NCBI RefSeq assembly: GCF_901709675.1
Contig: NC_051106.1
Coordinates: 7,636,001-7,700,000 of the forward strand
Origin: Syngnathus acus
Lineage: Eukaryota > Chordata > Actinopteri > Syngnathiformes > Syngnathidae
Direction: 5' to 3'
DNA length: 64,000 nt
The position numbers and the translations under genes were made by a program. Within the stretch, counting starts at the first letter, position 1, and every line of letters starts with the position of its first letter. Positions 51,678-64,000 of this stretch are shown here, one piece after another. A model generated the notes under the pieces. It had not been told where the DNA came from. It saw nothing but the letters and a program-made list of their open reading frames with translations, and did not search any database.

Positions 51678-54600
51678 TCACCTGGCGCACGAGCTGGCGA
51701 CGCTGGTGACGGACATGATGCTGCAGCGTTTTTTCACCACCATATTAATGTAAGCCCTCATGATCTTGGTGATCTCGCCAACCTGAAGAAAGTCTCATTT
51801 CAATATCGGACGATTGACAACTAAAAGGAAGAAAATAAAATCAGCTCACCAGCGGTGTCTCAAAGAACATTTCCCTCTCATCCACGATGATCTTGTAGGT
51901 GCAGATCTGCGAGGCACCAAAGAACGTGATGTGCTCGTACTGGAACGTCTCCAGCGGTTTGGGTTCGCCTCGCTTGTACACCGATACGTTATCTGCGCTT
52001 ACGCCCAGCCACAGGTCGTGAGGGAAACCCCCTTCCTTACACTGCAGAAGACAAGTTCACAGAGGAAGATCTCTAAAAAACTGTGGCCTATCCCATTGGT
52101 GATCTTTACCTCCACGTCAAAGAGAGTAGATCCATATCCTGGCCACTCCTTGATGATGCTCATGTATTTGAGCATGGCCTGGTGCTGAGCCATTCCCTGC
52201 AGCCGGGTCCACTTCTCCAGCACGCTGGTCCGTGTGGCCGACGTCTCCTCCTTCACCCACATCTCCAGCATCTGCTCCTCCTCCACCTGGACACACATAT
52301 CCATCCATATCTGCTCATCCAGAGTTGAGCAACCATTTAAGGCGAACTGATCAAACATTCACTCATTTGGTAAAGATCTGAACATTCCAGTTTCTGCTCC
52401 TCACTAACCTTCTGTTTCTTGAGTGAGCCCGTCTTGAAGCTCCTCCTCAGCGTGCCGTCCAGGAAGCTTGGCGTTTTGCGTTTCTCAACTGCACCGCCAA
52501 CGCCGCCCGTTCCTCCGGCTGCCGCCTTACCCTCCGCCGTCACTCCTCCTGCCGTCGCGCTCGCTGAGCCCACCCCCGGCTTGGTGGAGTGGATGATGCG
52601 GCTGCGGAGACGTCCGATGGGATAGACGGTCCCCAGGCTCCAGCCGGCCCGGCCCGCCCCGTCACCGTGGAGATACTGGAGACGTAAAGAGGCCAGATGC
52701 TGCAAAGTCTCCTCGGATGCCGGGAAGTGTCCGCTGATGAGAGACTCGTGGGCCTGCAATGCAGAGAGAGGGTTAGGGTAGAGGTCGGTCGGTCGGTCGG
52801 TTTGGTAAGACGAGAAGCTCACCTGCTCAAACATGAAGGCAAACTCCACCCCTTCTTTGTGCATGCTCTCCACATCCAAGAAGCAGTAGAGCTTAAAATA
52901 CAGTTTCCATTCTCCTTCTTCCTCTTCTTCTTCACTGCCAGCAAGCCTGGAAACAGATTTGGTCAGGTGGTTTGCTTTGAGTTGGAAAGTCAGTTGGTTG
53001 TTGGGCTTCGACATACCTTTCAAACTTGGCAAGAACATCTGCCACAATAACTCTGCTCTCCAAAGCTCGATCCGTCACAGAATTGTGCTCGAAAAGAGAG
53101 AAAAGGTTCTTGCTGTCCTCCATGGCCAACCCTCGGATCAACTTCTCGACAACCTTCAGCAGAAAGATTTGAATTAATTGTAATTTTCTCCCTCAACGAT
53201 CAAATGCGTGTGCACCTCTCCGGCCGTGGTGTGCGAGTTGATGGAGATCTTGCAGGATCCTCCCCCATGGCAGTAAACGGTGGTGCTCATCTCCTGCCTC
53301 ACCAGCAAGGCGGCGATCTCCTCCTGAGAGGGCACAAACTCACGAGTCTTGGTCTTCTTCAAGGATTCCCCGATGAAAGTGGCGTAGCGCTCGATTTCCG
53401 TGTTGGGGTAACGTTCCCGGACCCTAATGCAGATGCACACGTTAGAGACGCAGTTTCCAGGAAGTCCAGTTGGGGGGTGGGTCCACCGCCACACCTCTTC
53501 AAGTGGAAGCGGAGATATCGGAGGATGACCCGACTGGGGAGGAAGGTGCAGCTCATGCAGGTGAGAAGGTGCCAGTGCGCCCGATTGGCTGGGCTGTTGG
53601 GCTGAGGCACGTGATTGGTCTGCTTGATCACCTGACAATAAACCTGAGGAACACAACAGGGGTTATATTGCTTGACTTACTTTGGTCTAGGTTACGGAAG
53701 CTAAAGTACCAACCTCATCCCTGAGAGGACGCAGGTCCTGGCAGGTCTGCAGGATGCCTTGGATGATGGGGACCGTATCTGCCAGCGTCTCCATCTCCTG
53801 CAGCGAGTTGAAAACCCGCACCGCCTCGTCCTGGAGGCTCGCGTAGCCCTGCTGCCTTTGGACTACACGAGGACACGGCAATCGTTATGAAAGGAGAACT
53901 AGGTGGAGTGAAGAAGAAGAACTTACGGCTGGTGACTTCGCCGTACGGTAGCGGCAGTAGCGGCGAGTGTAGCGGATGCTGGGTGTATCTGAGGATGGGG
54001 TTCCTCCTGTACATCTGCTCCACGATTTCTGGATTCACACTGTTCTCCTGCTAATATCACAGCAGGTTCGAAACGGCCCTCAGCATGAAGTCATGATTAT
54101 CTAACAGGGTTTTACCTTGATGTCTCTGATGAGCTGCAGAGTCGGGGTCTCGATGGGGGTCTTGCTGTCAATGACGCCTTGTATGGCCGCTGTCCATCTC
54201 ATGGCCTCATTCAGCATTTTGGTGTAGAGGCGGTAGGAATGTTTCCTACCATACACGATGATGTTCCAGTATCCTGAGAGGAGGGGGGATTGAGAACAGT
54301 TTTACGGAAATGTTTTTAAATCAGTTCTTCTTGTTCTTTTTTTGCTCACCCGTCTCCCTGTGCACTCGGTCGTCCGGCTGGATGACGGAACATAGCGAAT
54401 TAAGCACCAGCGTGCCCATTTTGGAAGAGTTGCGCTCGGAGCTTTTGTAGTAGTCCAGCGAGTTGTGCGTGAGGACGAACCAGCGCTTTTTCAGCTTCAG
54501 CGAGGCGCTCTTGGTGTTGGTCTTCACCTCCTTCTGGAGCCAACCTTGAAAAGTGAGCAAGCAAGAGGGAAAGAAAAAGCAGAAAGGAAATCTTTACTTC

Positions 54601-57600
54601 GAAAAGTAATTGTGAGGTTTGTTTCGTTTCAAGCTAGCTCGCAAGCTAGCTGGCGGCTAGCCCCAGAGAACCTGTCGATGTTACAAAGGTTATGTCACCT
54701 CGAACGAGGAACTCTTCGATCCTGGCGTCGCCTTTAGGCTTCTGCAGCAGACTGATCCAGTGATGCATCTCCTCGGGCGTATCGCTGTTGCAGTGGATCA
54801 CGCGGTTGGCTGTGATGATCACGAAGGAGTTGGGCCTGGAAAAAGCACCAAAGTGCAAAAACAAAAATCCAACTTAACTTATTTTCACAACTGCAATTGT
54901 CCAAAAAGAAAATGGCAACCCACCGATCAGGATTGTCCGATGCGCAGACAGAGTCAATCAGGCCCACATCGAGCGTTCCCTGAGGTCAAAATATTAAGAA
55001 CAGAAATGACATTCTAAAAGGTTTATGCACACCTATTTTTTGAGCGGTCAGTGTCTACTAATTGGACCAAAAATTGTATTTAGGGACTGACCACAGCGTT
55101 CTTGGGGTTGGCCTGCTCGTGGGACATCTCCAGAAGCTGCTCTGGCGTGCAAACCCGCACCTTACTCAGCACATTGAACCACCCGCTACATAAAAAAAAA
55201 AAAAGAGCGGCAGTGAGAATGACTTGGCACAAAATAATATTTTTGTCATGAATAAATAATTAAGCTTGTAGTCAACAAGGACCAACCGACCTGGCGTCTT
55301 CTGGCGACTCTGCAAAAACTTGGTAGGTCCTCTCATCCGTCACGATGTTCAGAGCGTTCTCCTTCTCGTGGTTGTCGACGATCTCTCTGAGTGCACAAAA
55401 AAAAAGAGGGGAAATTCTGGTTTGGTTCTTTTCCTCCTCCTGAGATGATTTACTTGGCAGCCCGGATGTCGATGGTTCCCTTCAGCTTCTCCTCGCTGTC
55501 GTTGTCGTAATACATCAGTTTGCTGTCCCTCAGAACGAACCAGCGCATCTTCCAGTTTCTGCTCAAAGACAAACTGTTTGATTTCAGAAGGTCCATTTGT
55601 TATAATCTTTTGACTAAAGCCTGTTAATTTTAACAGTACAAGAACCTGCGTGAGAGGGTGGAGAGGCCTCCTCCTTTCTTGTAGAGCCAGCCGGACTTGA
55701 GGGACTCTTGCTTGGAGCGGAACCACATGAAGGTCTCGTCCTTTAGCACGCACCAGCGCCTCCGCCAGGGGATCATCAGGCCGGCTGCATGGTGGAAGAA
55801 GGCGGAGTCAAAAAATGACATAAAGCGAGGCCAGATGAAGCCTCACCTTTCATGTAGAGGTAACCGTGGAAATACGGCGGCCCGTTGCCGTTGAACAAGG
55901 TCACTCGTCCGTTTGTGGCTTCCTCGTCGGTGTCCATCATGCCGTCGTGCTCGTCGTCGCTGCCTGCGTACTGAAATCCAAAAAGTCTTAATGATGGTGA
56001 GGATCCATTTTTGAAGGAATCAATCAATTTTATTTTTAGGTTTTTATTCTATTATTTATATATCATATTACTATTATTTATATATCATATTATTACGCTA
56101 TTAATATATTATTTAATAAAAAAAATCATTCATTTTTTCCTAATTATTTAAAATGATATGTATTTCTTTCTATTGTTTCTGCGCGCACGTGCGTGTCCTC
56201 ACAGAGTCGGAGCTTTCCCGGTAGGACTCGGCGCTGACGCTGGTGCAGGTGGACTTGCGCGGGTGCTCTTCGTCAGCGACGGCGGCGCTGCCACGATTAC
56301 TGCCCGACACGGAGCTGTCGTCGCCGGCCGTCACCGAACCCTCCTCCTCCTCCTGGTCGTAGTCGGACTCGGTGTCCGCGGGCATGCTGTAGATGGGCTC
56401 CTCGCCGTCCACCAGGCTGTCGACCATGCTGACCTTCCTCTCTGGTTCGGATTTTTGCCCCTCCTGCGGGGGCGCGGCAGGGGGCACCATCCCCTCGGCG
56501 AACGCCGGCGGCGGGGGAGGGAGGTGAGCGAACATGGCCTGATCCATGGGGGTGTCCGTCTCAACCGGAGGGGGAAAGTCAGGGAGCGGGATGAACTCCT
56601 CCTCGGCGTGGAAACCCTCGTCCACCTCCTCGTCCTTGGACGTGCCGGGCTGCGTGGCGCTGGCAGCCTAGTCCGCCAGATTTTCAAAGATAGACCCAAA
56701 AAAATCATTCCATTTTTTTTCATGAATTAGCCGACCGCATCGTGGATGACATCCAGACTCACCCGGGCGGCTTTGGGAGGCTCGGCCTTGCCAGCGACCT
56801 CGGCCTGCGCGGCCTCGCCTTGAGTGGGATCCACGCCGCCGAAGTTGAGCAGGTCGATGAGGCTGGTGGCTTTGCGCGAGGCTTCTTTCTTCATGCGCTT
56901 GAGCTCGGCGTCGCGGCGCAGCTGAAGCTCCTGCTTGGACGACTCGCACAGCTGCGACACCTCATCCTCGCGCTTCTTCTGCAGACGCTCGATCTCACGC
57001 TCCAGCTGAAGGATCTCCTCCATCTGACGCACTTCGTCCTGGAATGGAGATTCCAGGTAATCGGTGATTGCCGCTCATCCTGATAAATGATAAAAACTCG
57101 CCTCTGAGGATTTATTGGCTCCTTCAGTGGCTCCTTCCTCCTCCACACGGCCTTCCGTCTCCCCAACGTCCTCCTGTCCTTGCTTCTTCTCTTCCTCCTC
57201 CTTCTTCTTCTTCTCCTCTCGAAGCTTGCGGACACGTGTTCGGGCCACCTGGCCTCGCCGGTGCCTCTGGAGCACCAGCGCCGCTTTGCGCTGGCGGACG
57301 AAGCGTCCTCGCTGGATGTGCCTGCGCAGGTGCTTCTGCAGGACGACGGTGCTGGCGCGCACTTGTTTGAAGTGTTTCCTAATCGACACGCCTTCTTGTT
57401 ACAGTTCTCATATTTGCAAAAAGTAAAGAAGACGGGGATCTTACTTGGCCGAGAAAGTGAGAAGGTGGGCTCTAATGATCATGGCCGCCTGACGTCGCAC
57501 TTCGTCGCGGTCTTTCTCCAAGCGTTGCTCCAGAGACTCTTTCATGAACACCTGGACAGGAAAGAGCAAAAAAAAAAAGTATTCTTGTTAAAACATAATG

Positions 57601-60600
57601 ATCACATTGCAAATGTGGAAATTGAAAAAAAAAAATGTTACTTTGGTCTTCCCCAGCTGCCACTCCTTCTTGGTCTTGTCGTATTTCGTCAGAAGATCCG
57701 TGCTCCTCTTCTTGTCATCTCCCGCTGTAGCTGCTTTCTCCTTGTAAATGATCTTATATCTAGCGAGAAGAAGGAATGGCACCTTTGTCTCCTCCATTGT
57801 CGACAACGCACATGGTCGGATTTTAGAATGACTCACCGCACAAAGAAGTCTTTGAAAGTTCTTCGGACGGGGAACCCGGCACGACGGATCTTGACGGTCT
57901 CCAGCATCCCTGAGTACCTCAGCTGGTTGAGGACCACTTCAGGGTCAAACACATTGGGATTCTGCAAGAAAAAAAAACAATTTTGAAGAAAAAAAATCAT
58001 TTCATCCACGAGACATGAGGTAGAAGCATCCTGACCTTTTCCATGTTGGGCTTAATGCAGCGGATGAAGAAAGGATTGGATGCACTTAGAGTGGCCATGA
58101 GAGCATGCAGGGAGTCCTGGCAGGGGAGACAAATAAAACAGTGTCCAGTTTGATTTTGGTTGATCGTTATTTTTGCAGAGGATAAAGAATATATGCCCTC
58201 GACGATTGTGATATTGTCTGTCCGCATGTGTTGCCTCGGCGTTTGTGTTCAAATATGCATTTGCAATTTGCCGGTGTTTTGTGCACGCACCCTGAATTGG
58301 GAGCTGACGGTGGGCTTGCGTCTGGCCGTTCCCATCTTCTCCTCATTGTTCCTGCTGCCCACCTTCTCGAAAAGGTCGTAGATGAAGTCCAATCTAAAGA
58401 CATAGTGCAAAATTGGGTTTATGAAGGAATCAAAGGACAGTTTTTTTTCCCATGTGTCCTACCTACCTGCTGTCTTTAAGCATGTTGAGGATGTCATCTC
58501 TGAAGGTGTCTCTGTTTTTCTCCAGGATGCCTTTGACGTCATACAAGACCTGAAGACGCCCGAAACGCAAGACATCACGTTGGATGTATAGCGCAAAGGA
58601 GAAATGATGAGCGCTACTCACCTCCCCGGCGTAATGTTTGATACCGAACTGATGGTCGGCCAATCTGGGCTTCACGTAGTAAGGGTTGGTCTGCCGCAAA
58701 ATGCCAACGTCAGTATCGGTTCTATGTCACCCCCAAGAAAATAATAGGTAACTCACAGAGTGTCTGCTGTGAAGCTTCTCCAGAAGAGTGAAGTCCGTGC
58801 CTTTGGGGAAGCGACTCTCTTCGTTCACCAGAGCCAACAAGCCCAGTTTCTGAAGAGCCAAGCAAAATCGTCGGCCCATTAGATGAGAGAAATTCTCTCA
58901 AAGAAGAGCAACGAGAAAACCAAGTGCTGCATCCAAGTGGAGACTGCGGATTACGTGCAATACCTTCTCGATGAGATCAAGACACTCGGCGTTGTCCATC
59001 CAGTCGATGGCGTCCCACTGGACACCTTCCCTGTGAAGGCGACAATCAGATATTAGGTGCTCCTAGATTCCCTATAGAATAATGTTAATACAAATCCAAA
59101 ATGCACCTGTTGTACTCGAGCTGCTCCAGTGAGAAGATGTGCTTGTTGAAGTACTCCTGGAGCTTCTCGTTGGCGTAGTTGATATTGAATTGCTCAAAGC
59201 GGTTCACCTAAAGACACCCAAACTCATTTGCTTATCCTGTACGCAAGTGCATTTATGTCACAAACCTCAAAGTTCTCAAAGCCAAAGATGTCCAGGATGC
59301 CGATGGACTTAAAATTTTCCTTCCCTTTTATCTTCTGATTGATCTTGAGGATGATCCAGGAGAAACATTGGGAATACAGCGCCATGGCAACCGAGTCCCG
59401 AGAATCTACAGCCTGTGACGACGCCACGGAAGGTCGGTTAGCATTGTGGGAATAAAAAAACAATTGGCGAGTGTTTAACGACCTGTTCGATGGTGAGCGG
59501 CGAGCATATCTCTTCTCCTCGCAGGATGATGGAGCGCTGAGTCAGCACTTCGGACAGCTGGAAGGCGTCGAGGCCGAGGAGCTCGCTCGCGTTGGTCACC
59601 ACTGGAAAAAGCATAAACACGCTTTATCCCAAATATTTTTTTCTTCTTTTGAGCTTGGCACCGACCTTGCTTGGTGGTGATCTGAGCTCCTCCCGCCGTC
59701 ATGAAGTCCACGTTGCCGAGCTGCAGGACGCCCGAGAGGAGCTTGAACATGTCCCTGATCTCCTCCTCGGAGAACTCCAGCACCTTCAGGGCCTCCTGCT
59801 CGCAACAATGTAAGGATAAGAAAAAAATTGACACTATTTTTTCAAATATTATCTTTAACACTGTTTCTCCATTTTGTATGAACTCACCATAACACTGTTA
59901 AATAGCTCTTTGTCATTCAGACTTTTGTCCTTCAGGCAACCTGACTGGCTGAGGTAATGGAAAGATTCCGCTGGATCCTCCAGGAAGTAGAGACCTGACC
60001 GAATAAAAAAAAAAGAAATTAATTTGGAGAAAAATCCAATAAATTTGATTCGCAAGCAAACTTGCTTTTATGCTCTTTGTTGGCTCCCGCCAGCAGCGCG
60101 TAGAAGATGTGGTAATTGCGTTCGCCGGGGTTCTGTCGCACCACTCGGTTCTGCGACCAATCAACCCAATCGTCAACATTCCCGCAAACAAAATAACAAC
60201 ATTCCCGCAAAACAAAATAACAGTCTCACAAATGATTTACAGTCGGTTACCTTTTCCAGTAAGTCTGACACAACGCGAATCAAGGAAAATCAACCGATTC
60301 ATCGATTCTTTGCTGATTTGGAGAGAGCTAATATCTTTTATGCCGATTCTTTAATTTAATAACAATGAACAAAAACATTTTTTTTTTTAGATTGAAGAGG
60401 ATACAATCGATGACGCAGCCTCCCTGGATGTTGCCGCACTCCGAGAAGTGAAGCTGGATGAACTTCCCGAAGCGGCTGGAGTTATTATTGTAAACGGTCT
60501 TGGCGTTCCCGAACGCTTCCATGATAGGACTGTGAAGAAAATGAAGGTGAGGGCTAATTCAAAACTCTTGGGACAACTCTTTAATTCAAAACAAGTCTCT

Positions 60601-61456
60601 AACAGCAACTATTTGCCTCTTTCCAGTAGTCATGTGATCGCTCGAGAATATTGCGAATATTAAATAGTACCTGCTCTGTACAATGGCCTGCTCCACGTGC
60701 GTGCTTTTCTCCGACAGTGGCGTCGCAGCCGACTTTTGGCTCATCACCGACAGGAACTGGAGCAACAGCTTAGTGCTTTCCGTCTTCCCTGCTCCCGACT
60801 CGCCACTGACACACACACAAATCGGTATTGAAACTTTGACTGAAAAATTGAACGGATTCAAACGAGACCACCAGAAATCAAAATTCAAATTTCACCTGAT
60901 GAGGACACACTGGCTGTCGTGTCTCTTCCAGATGCAGCGATAGCATTCGTTGGCCACGGCAAAGATGTGCGGCGCCAACTCGCCCAGTTGATGCTTAGAA
61001 TAGAGATCCACCCGCTCCAAGTCGTACAGACCTGGGATCTGCTTGTAAGGGTTGACGGCCGCCAGGATGCTGCCGATGTTTGTCTGAAAAAAAGCCATCC
61101 CTAATTAACCTTGGAACATCGGCGCCTGTTAGCCTACTTAACTAATTAGCGCTATGGCAACTGGTAGCATTTTATATTTTGCGTTATTGTCATGGTGACA
61201 GCATTTGCGAGGGGTTAAAAGAGAAAATTAAATACTTAAAATGATTTGAGTAAGTCAAAAATAACAAAATGCCTCAAACTGAAAGATAATTTCTCACATA
61301 GATGTTGTCCTTCTGGTAGCGTTGGTGCAGGTTATGCATAATGGCCGCCTCGTGCAACTCAGCCAGCGCCGACATGTCTTCCACGCCGTCCACGCTGGAT
61401 TGGTGCATGGGATACACACGCTCCCTGGTGACCTCGGCCTGCTGCAGGTACAGCAC
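51678..61456 (-). CDS. myo10l: Myosin X-like unconventional myosin (5' end outside window)
   Basis: A filopodial motor. 42 exons in order: 61456-61298, 61083-60896, 60805-60671, 60529-60405, 60264-60251, 60150-60066, 59994-59888, 59795-59666, 59601-59483, 59412-59266, 59207-59107, 59030-58964, 58849-58757, 58690-58622, 58549-58467, 58393-58291, 58116-58036, 57961-57837, 57759-57642, 57551-57445, 57378-57102, 57038-56763, 56667-56203, 55970-55847, 55784-55646, 55558-55454, 55386-55291, 55185-55092, 54979-54924, 54835-54699, 54544-54350, 54273-54116, 54047-53927, 53862-53714, 53643-53495, 53423-53216, 53153-53017, 52946-52823, 52753-52409, 52286-52110, 52041-51850, 51782-51678. Visible part 1994 aa, all phases agree. 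It has P-loop [27 protein letters not shown], three IQ motifs, a short Glu/Lys helix and coiled coil, PH domains, MyTH4 and FERM. The order MyTH4-FERM after PH domains defines myosin X. About 60 N-terminal residues are missing. Two introns use GC donors. Confidence 0.96.
60251..60264 (-). other. 14-nt micro-exon of the myosin-X gene
   Basis: Flanked by TCAG and GTAACC, it supplies the Y-L-L-E-K of the motor domain between VID and [10 protein letters not shown]. Without it the frame would break, so it must be constitutive. Confidence 0.85.
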
Positions 61457-64000
61457 CTGACACATGACAGACACATGTCAATCACAACGGACGTACACTT
61501 TTATATGCAGTCTTCATATGATCAGAATGAAAGGCTTTCTCCTTCAGTAAATGTGACCCGGTGTGCAGTCAGGTCAAATGTGGGCACACGCACACACCCC
61601 GATAGGAGATAATGGCCGTTAAGGTCATCCATTCATTGCTTCAAACGTGTCCAAGAATAGGAAGTATGGCCTTTTCAAAGAGTGCTTTGTTAATGTCACA
61701 GCTTGTGTCCCTCCGGGCTATATTTGCTGGCCTTTTGTGTCCACTTCCTTTTTTTTTTTTTTTTTTTTTTTTTAGCTGTGTCAATGGAATTTTCACCCAA
61801 CTTAAATTGGGGTTTTTTTGTCTAAATTTGGAAATGTTCTATAGTTTCTATCGTGGCCACTATTGGCCTATTGAAACACATGCGAATGATATTTTAATTC
61901 CTTGTCATTTTTACTGAATTGAATCATATAATTTTGGTTTATACATATTTTTTAAAAAATGCTTTCTACCAGATTACATTTGACATTTTTTACAAGAAGC
62001 AAAGAAACTGGACGATAGCTTCCAACATGTCTCTCGTGTCTGTTACGTAAAAGGAAAGCCTCTTTTTTTTTTATGTACTAGATTTGTCTTCTGAAGCTCT
62101 CTGATGTGTGAATATGCTTTGCATGATAACAGGCGAAGCGCCTCATGTGATTTAACATATTAATTCGGAAGACACAGAGAGGGAGAAAGACCCCTTGGCA
62201 CAGTGACTGATATAATCGTACTTTTCCCCGTCCGACCAAACTCAGGATGAACTATCAGATACTTGCAAGCTGGCTGCACTGACCTGGGATCAGATGACCT
62301 TCATGGCTCATCGTTTAATCTCATCCTGGCTGCTACACAGGAGCCGCTTTATGATTATTAAATCATTCTCACCATTGGAAAATGTTCCATTCTTCAATCC
62401 GGCCCAAACTGTATTTATATTATCATATTTGTTGCATAGTTATTTTATTTTTTTTGCGCCCCCCCCCTTTTTTTTTTTTTTTAGCATGCAATGCGCTACA
62501 TTTGCATAAGTGTGTTTTTGTGTCAAATTAATTAAAAAAGCGGGGAGTGAGTAAGCGCATGAGTGTCCTCTGCGGCCGCCCGGTGACACTAAACTGATGG
62601 GGAAGAGGAATGTGGGTCATCCAGCTTGCACTATACCACAATAAATAGCGCTTCTTTTTTTTTTTTTTTTTTTGCACAGTCACATTTCGGTTTTATTTGC
62701 GAGCATGTGTGTGTGTGTGCTCGTAAAGCATCCCCGCAGCATGTTTCCTGCTCGAGTGAGCTCTCGCCACCGCGCTCGAAATCCAGGTCACGTCACACAC
62801 GCATCGATGCTAACATAACCTGCGTGTGCGTTCGCGTTTGCGCACGTTATCTGCGCGCATGTTTGCGTATGGAATGAAATTAGACACACGGGTGCTGGTG
62901 GCGTCTGTGCGTTTTGTCTGGCGTTGGCTTTATTGTGTCGCAATAAACGCATATTTGAGAAAAATAATTTTTTTTAAAAAAAGGATAGCGATTCTGTGAC
63001 GGTAACCATGGCGACCGCGGCAGCACGGAAAGGAGAGGAACCCCACAGGAGATATGAGAGCTAAATTTAGAGTTGCTATCGGGATGTTAGGAAGTTGTTT
63101 CAAAAGAACGAGGAAGCACCTTTTTATTTCAATCATATCTAAGGACACAAGATTCTGAATTCTTTCCCATTCCAAATGTTACTTTTTACTTAAATTTGTA
63201 AAGAGTGCAAATTACTTGAAAGTATAGGGGTTCACATATTGAGCCTTGTGGGACGCCACACATTATTTCAGTTTATTTTCCTTACTGGGAAGACTTTAAT
63301 CATTTAAGGAATTATCAGAAAGCCCTAAATACAAAATCAAAGCAGCACAACATTGCCTTCAGCCCCTTGTTAAAGCTCCGCCAAAATAATGTAATTGAAG
63401 GTTTGAGATCTCATTAACAAGGTGCGCATGTTGATCTAATCTGCACATCTTGGCAGGGGCACACATTATAATTTGGATTGAATGTTATTGAGCCCAGCAC
63501 ACACACATACATATATTTTCTTCTCTCATACATTCATGTGTCAAAACAATATCTTTGTACTTTCCTGCTTATATCTCCCAATCTTGAAGTCTGCCTATCA
63601 CACCAAATACCCTCATTATTCTTCTGGATTATGAATGTCCTTAATTTGCCCAACCCCCTCGTTCGTTCCACATACAACGAAGCTCCCTGCCGTCCTTCCT
63701 CCCCCAGTTCGCTTTTAAATCAGCCCTTGCTGGAGGTGCTGAATATTTGTCATGCTGGAGGGCTTAACAAAGTTAAAACCATCCAGGTCATTCTTGTATT
63801 TTTTTTCCTTGCAACTATATTTAACAGAACTGCTGCAAAAGACAAAGGTTGAGACATCAATCTGACGGCATCAGAACATTGCTGATGCTTAGGCTGGAGC
63901 ATGAAAGGACAGCACAAAACTCCAATTTACCGGAGAGTCACCTTCAAACGCTACATGACTCAGCGTTGGTGCTTCAAAATGAGTCTCAGACCTCTCGGGC
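61457..64000. other. Myosin-X 5' intron, right edge
   Basis: No exon encoding the expected myosin X N-terminus (a TRVWLRE-like stretch) is visible, so this is probably intron. It holds T-runs (61749-61774, 62655-62674) and a CG/GT-alternating stretch near 62820-62870. Confidence 0.5.

Noticed and set aside
53881-53926. Simple join of myosin exons at GCAGCAG near 53830-53850
   Set aside because: These acceptors break the frame; the upstream GTGTAG acceptor (exon high end 53862) keeps phase and gives [14 protein letters not shown].
56158-56730. + strand 190-aa frame opposite the myosin-X exon 56667-56203
   Set aside because: Antisense shadow of a GC-rich coding exon.

Overview
This window is nuclear DNA of a ray-finned fish, most likely a teleost with a compact genome. 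Every gene is split by short GT-AG introns (often 70-120 bp), and the proteins read as close relatives of mammalian ones. Short dispersed repeats and microsatellites lie between the genes, and no bacterial or phage-like gene organisation is seen. I could not fix the species.

Layout, left to right. Three genes are on the + strand: fyn (Src-family kinase, coding exons 3319-8204), a traf3ip2/Act1-like SEFIR adaptor (10023-11687) and a very large triadin gene, trdn (12172-22394). Seven genes are on the - strand: fabp7 (24984-25611), usp40 (26777-33621), tspear (34738-39754), an intronless utp14 (40699-42879), sumo3 (44264-45834), pttg1ip (46832-48799) and a myosin-X-like gene (51678-61456) whose first exons lie beyond the right edge. 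Exon models were built by hand from splice signals, codon phase and remembered family sequence. All complete models close in frame: fyn 539 aa, traf3ip2-like 292, trdn 2130, fabp7 132, usp40 1250, tspear 695, utp14 726, sumo3 94 and pttg1ip 167. The visible myosin X is 1994 aa.

The genes do not form one pathway. The neighbourhood joins genes that in human sit on 6q21-q22 (FYN, TRAF3IP2, TRDN, FABP7), 2q37 (USP40), 21q22.3 (TSPEAR, SUMO3, PTTG1IP), Xq (UTP14A) and 5p15 (MYO10). This is a teleost arrangement of several ancestral blocks.

The most unusual object is triadin. All 27 of its introns are phase 1, so every internal exon can be skipped without a frameshift. Three consecutive exons encode related luminal repeats of about 50 residues that I do not know from mammalian triadin. 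One 1230-bp exon encodes about 410 almost purely acidic residues, and one 3096-bp exon encodes about 1032 Lys/Glu/Pro-rich residues, including a near-perfect triplicated 147-bp unit. Other points of note are an intronless utp14 (candidate retrogene), four GC-AG introns in usp40 and the myosin-X gene, a fyn locus with no room for the alternative FynT exon, a short single-alpha-helix region in the myosin, a fragment of about 100 bp shared by fyn and traf3ip2, and a series of CTCF-like motifs.
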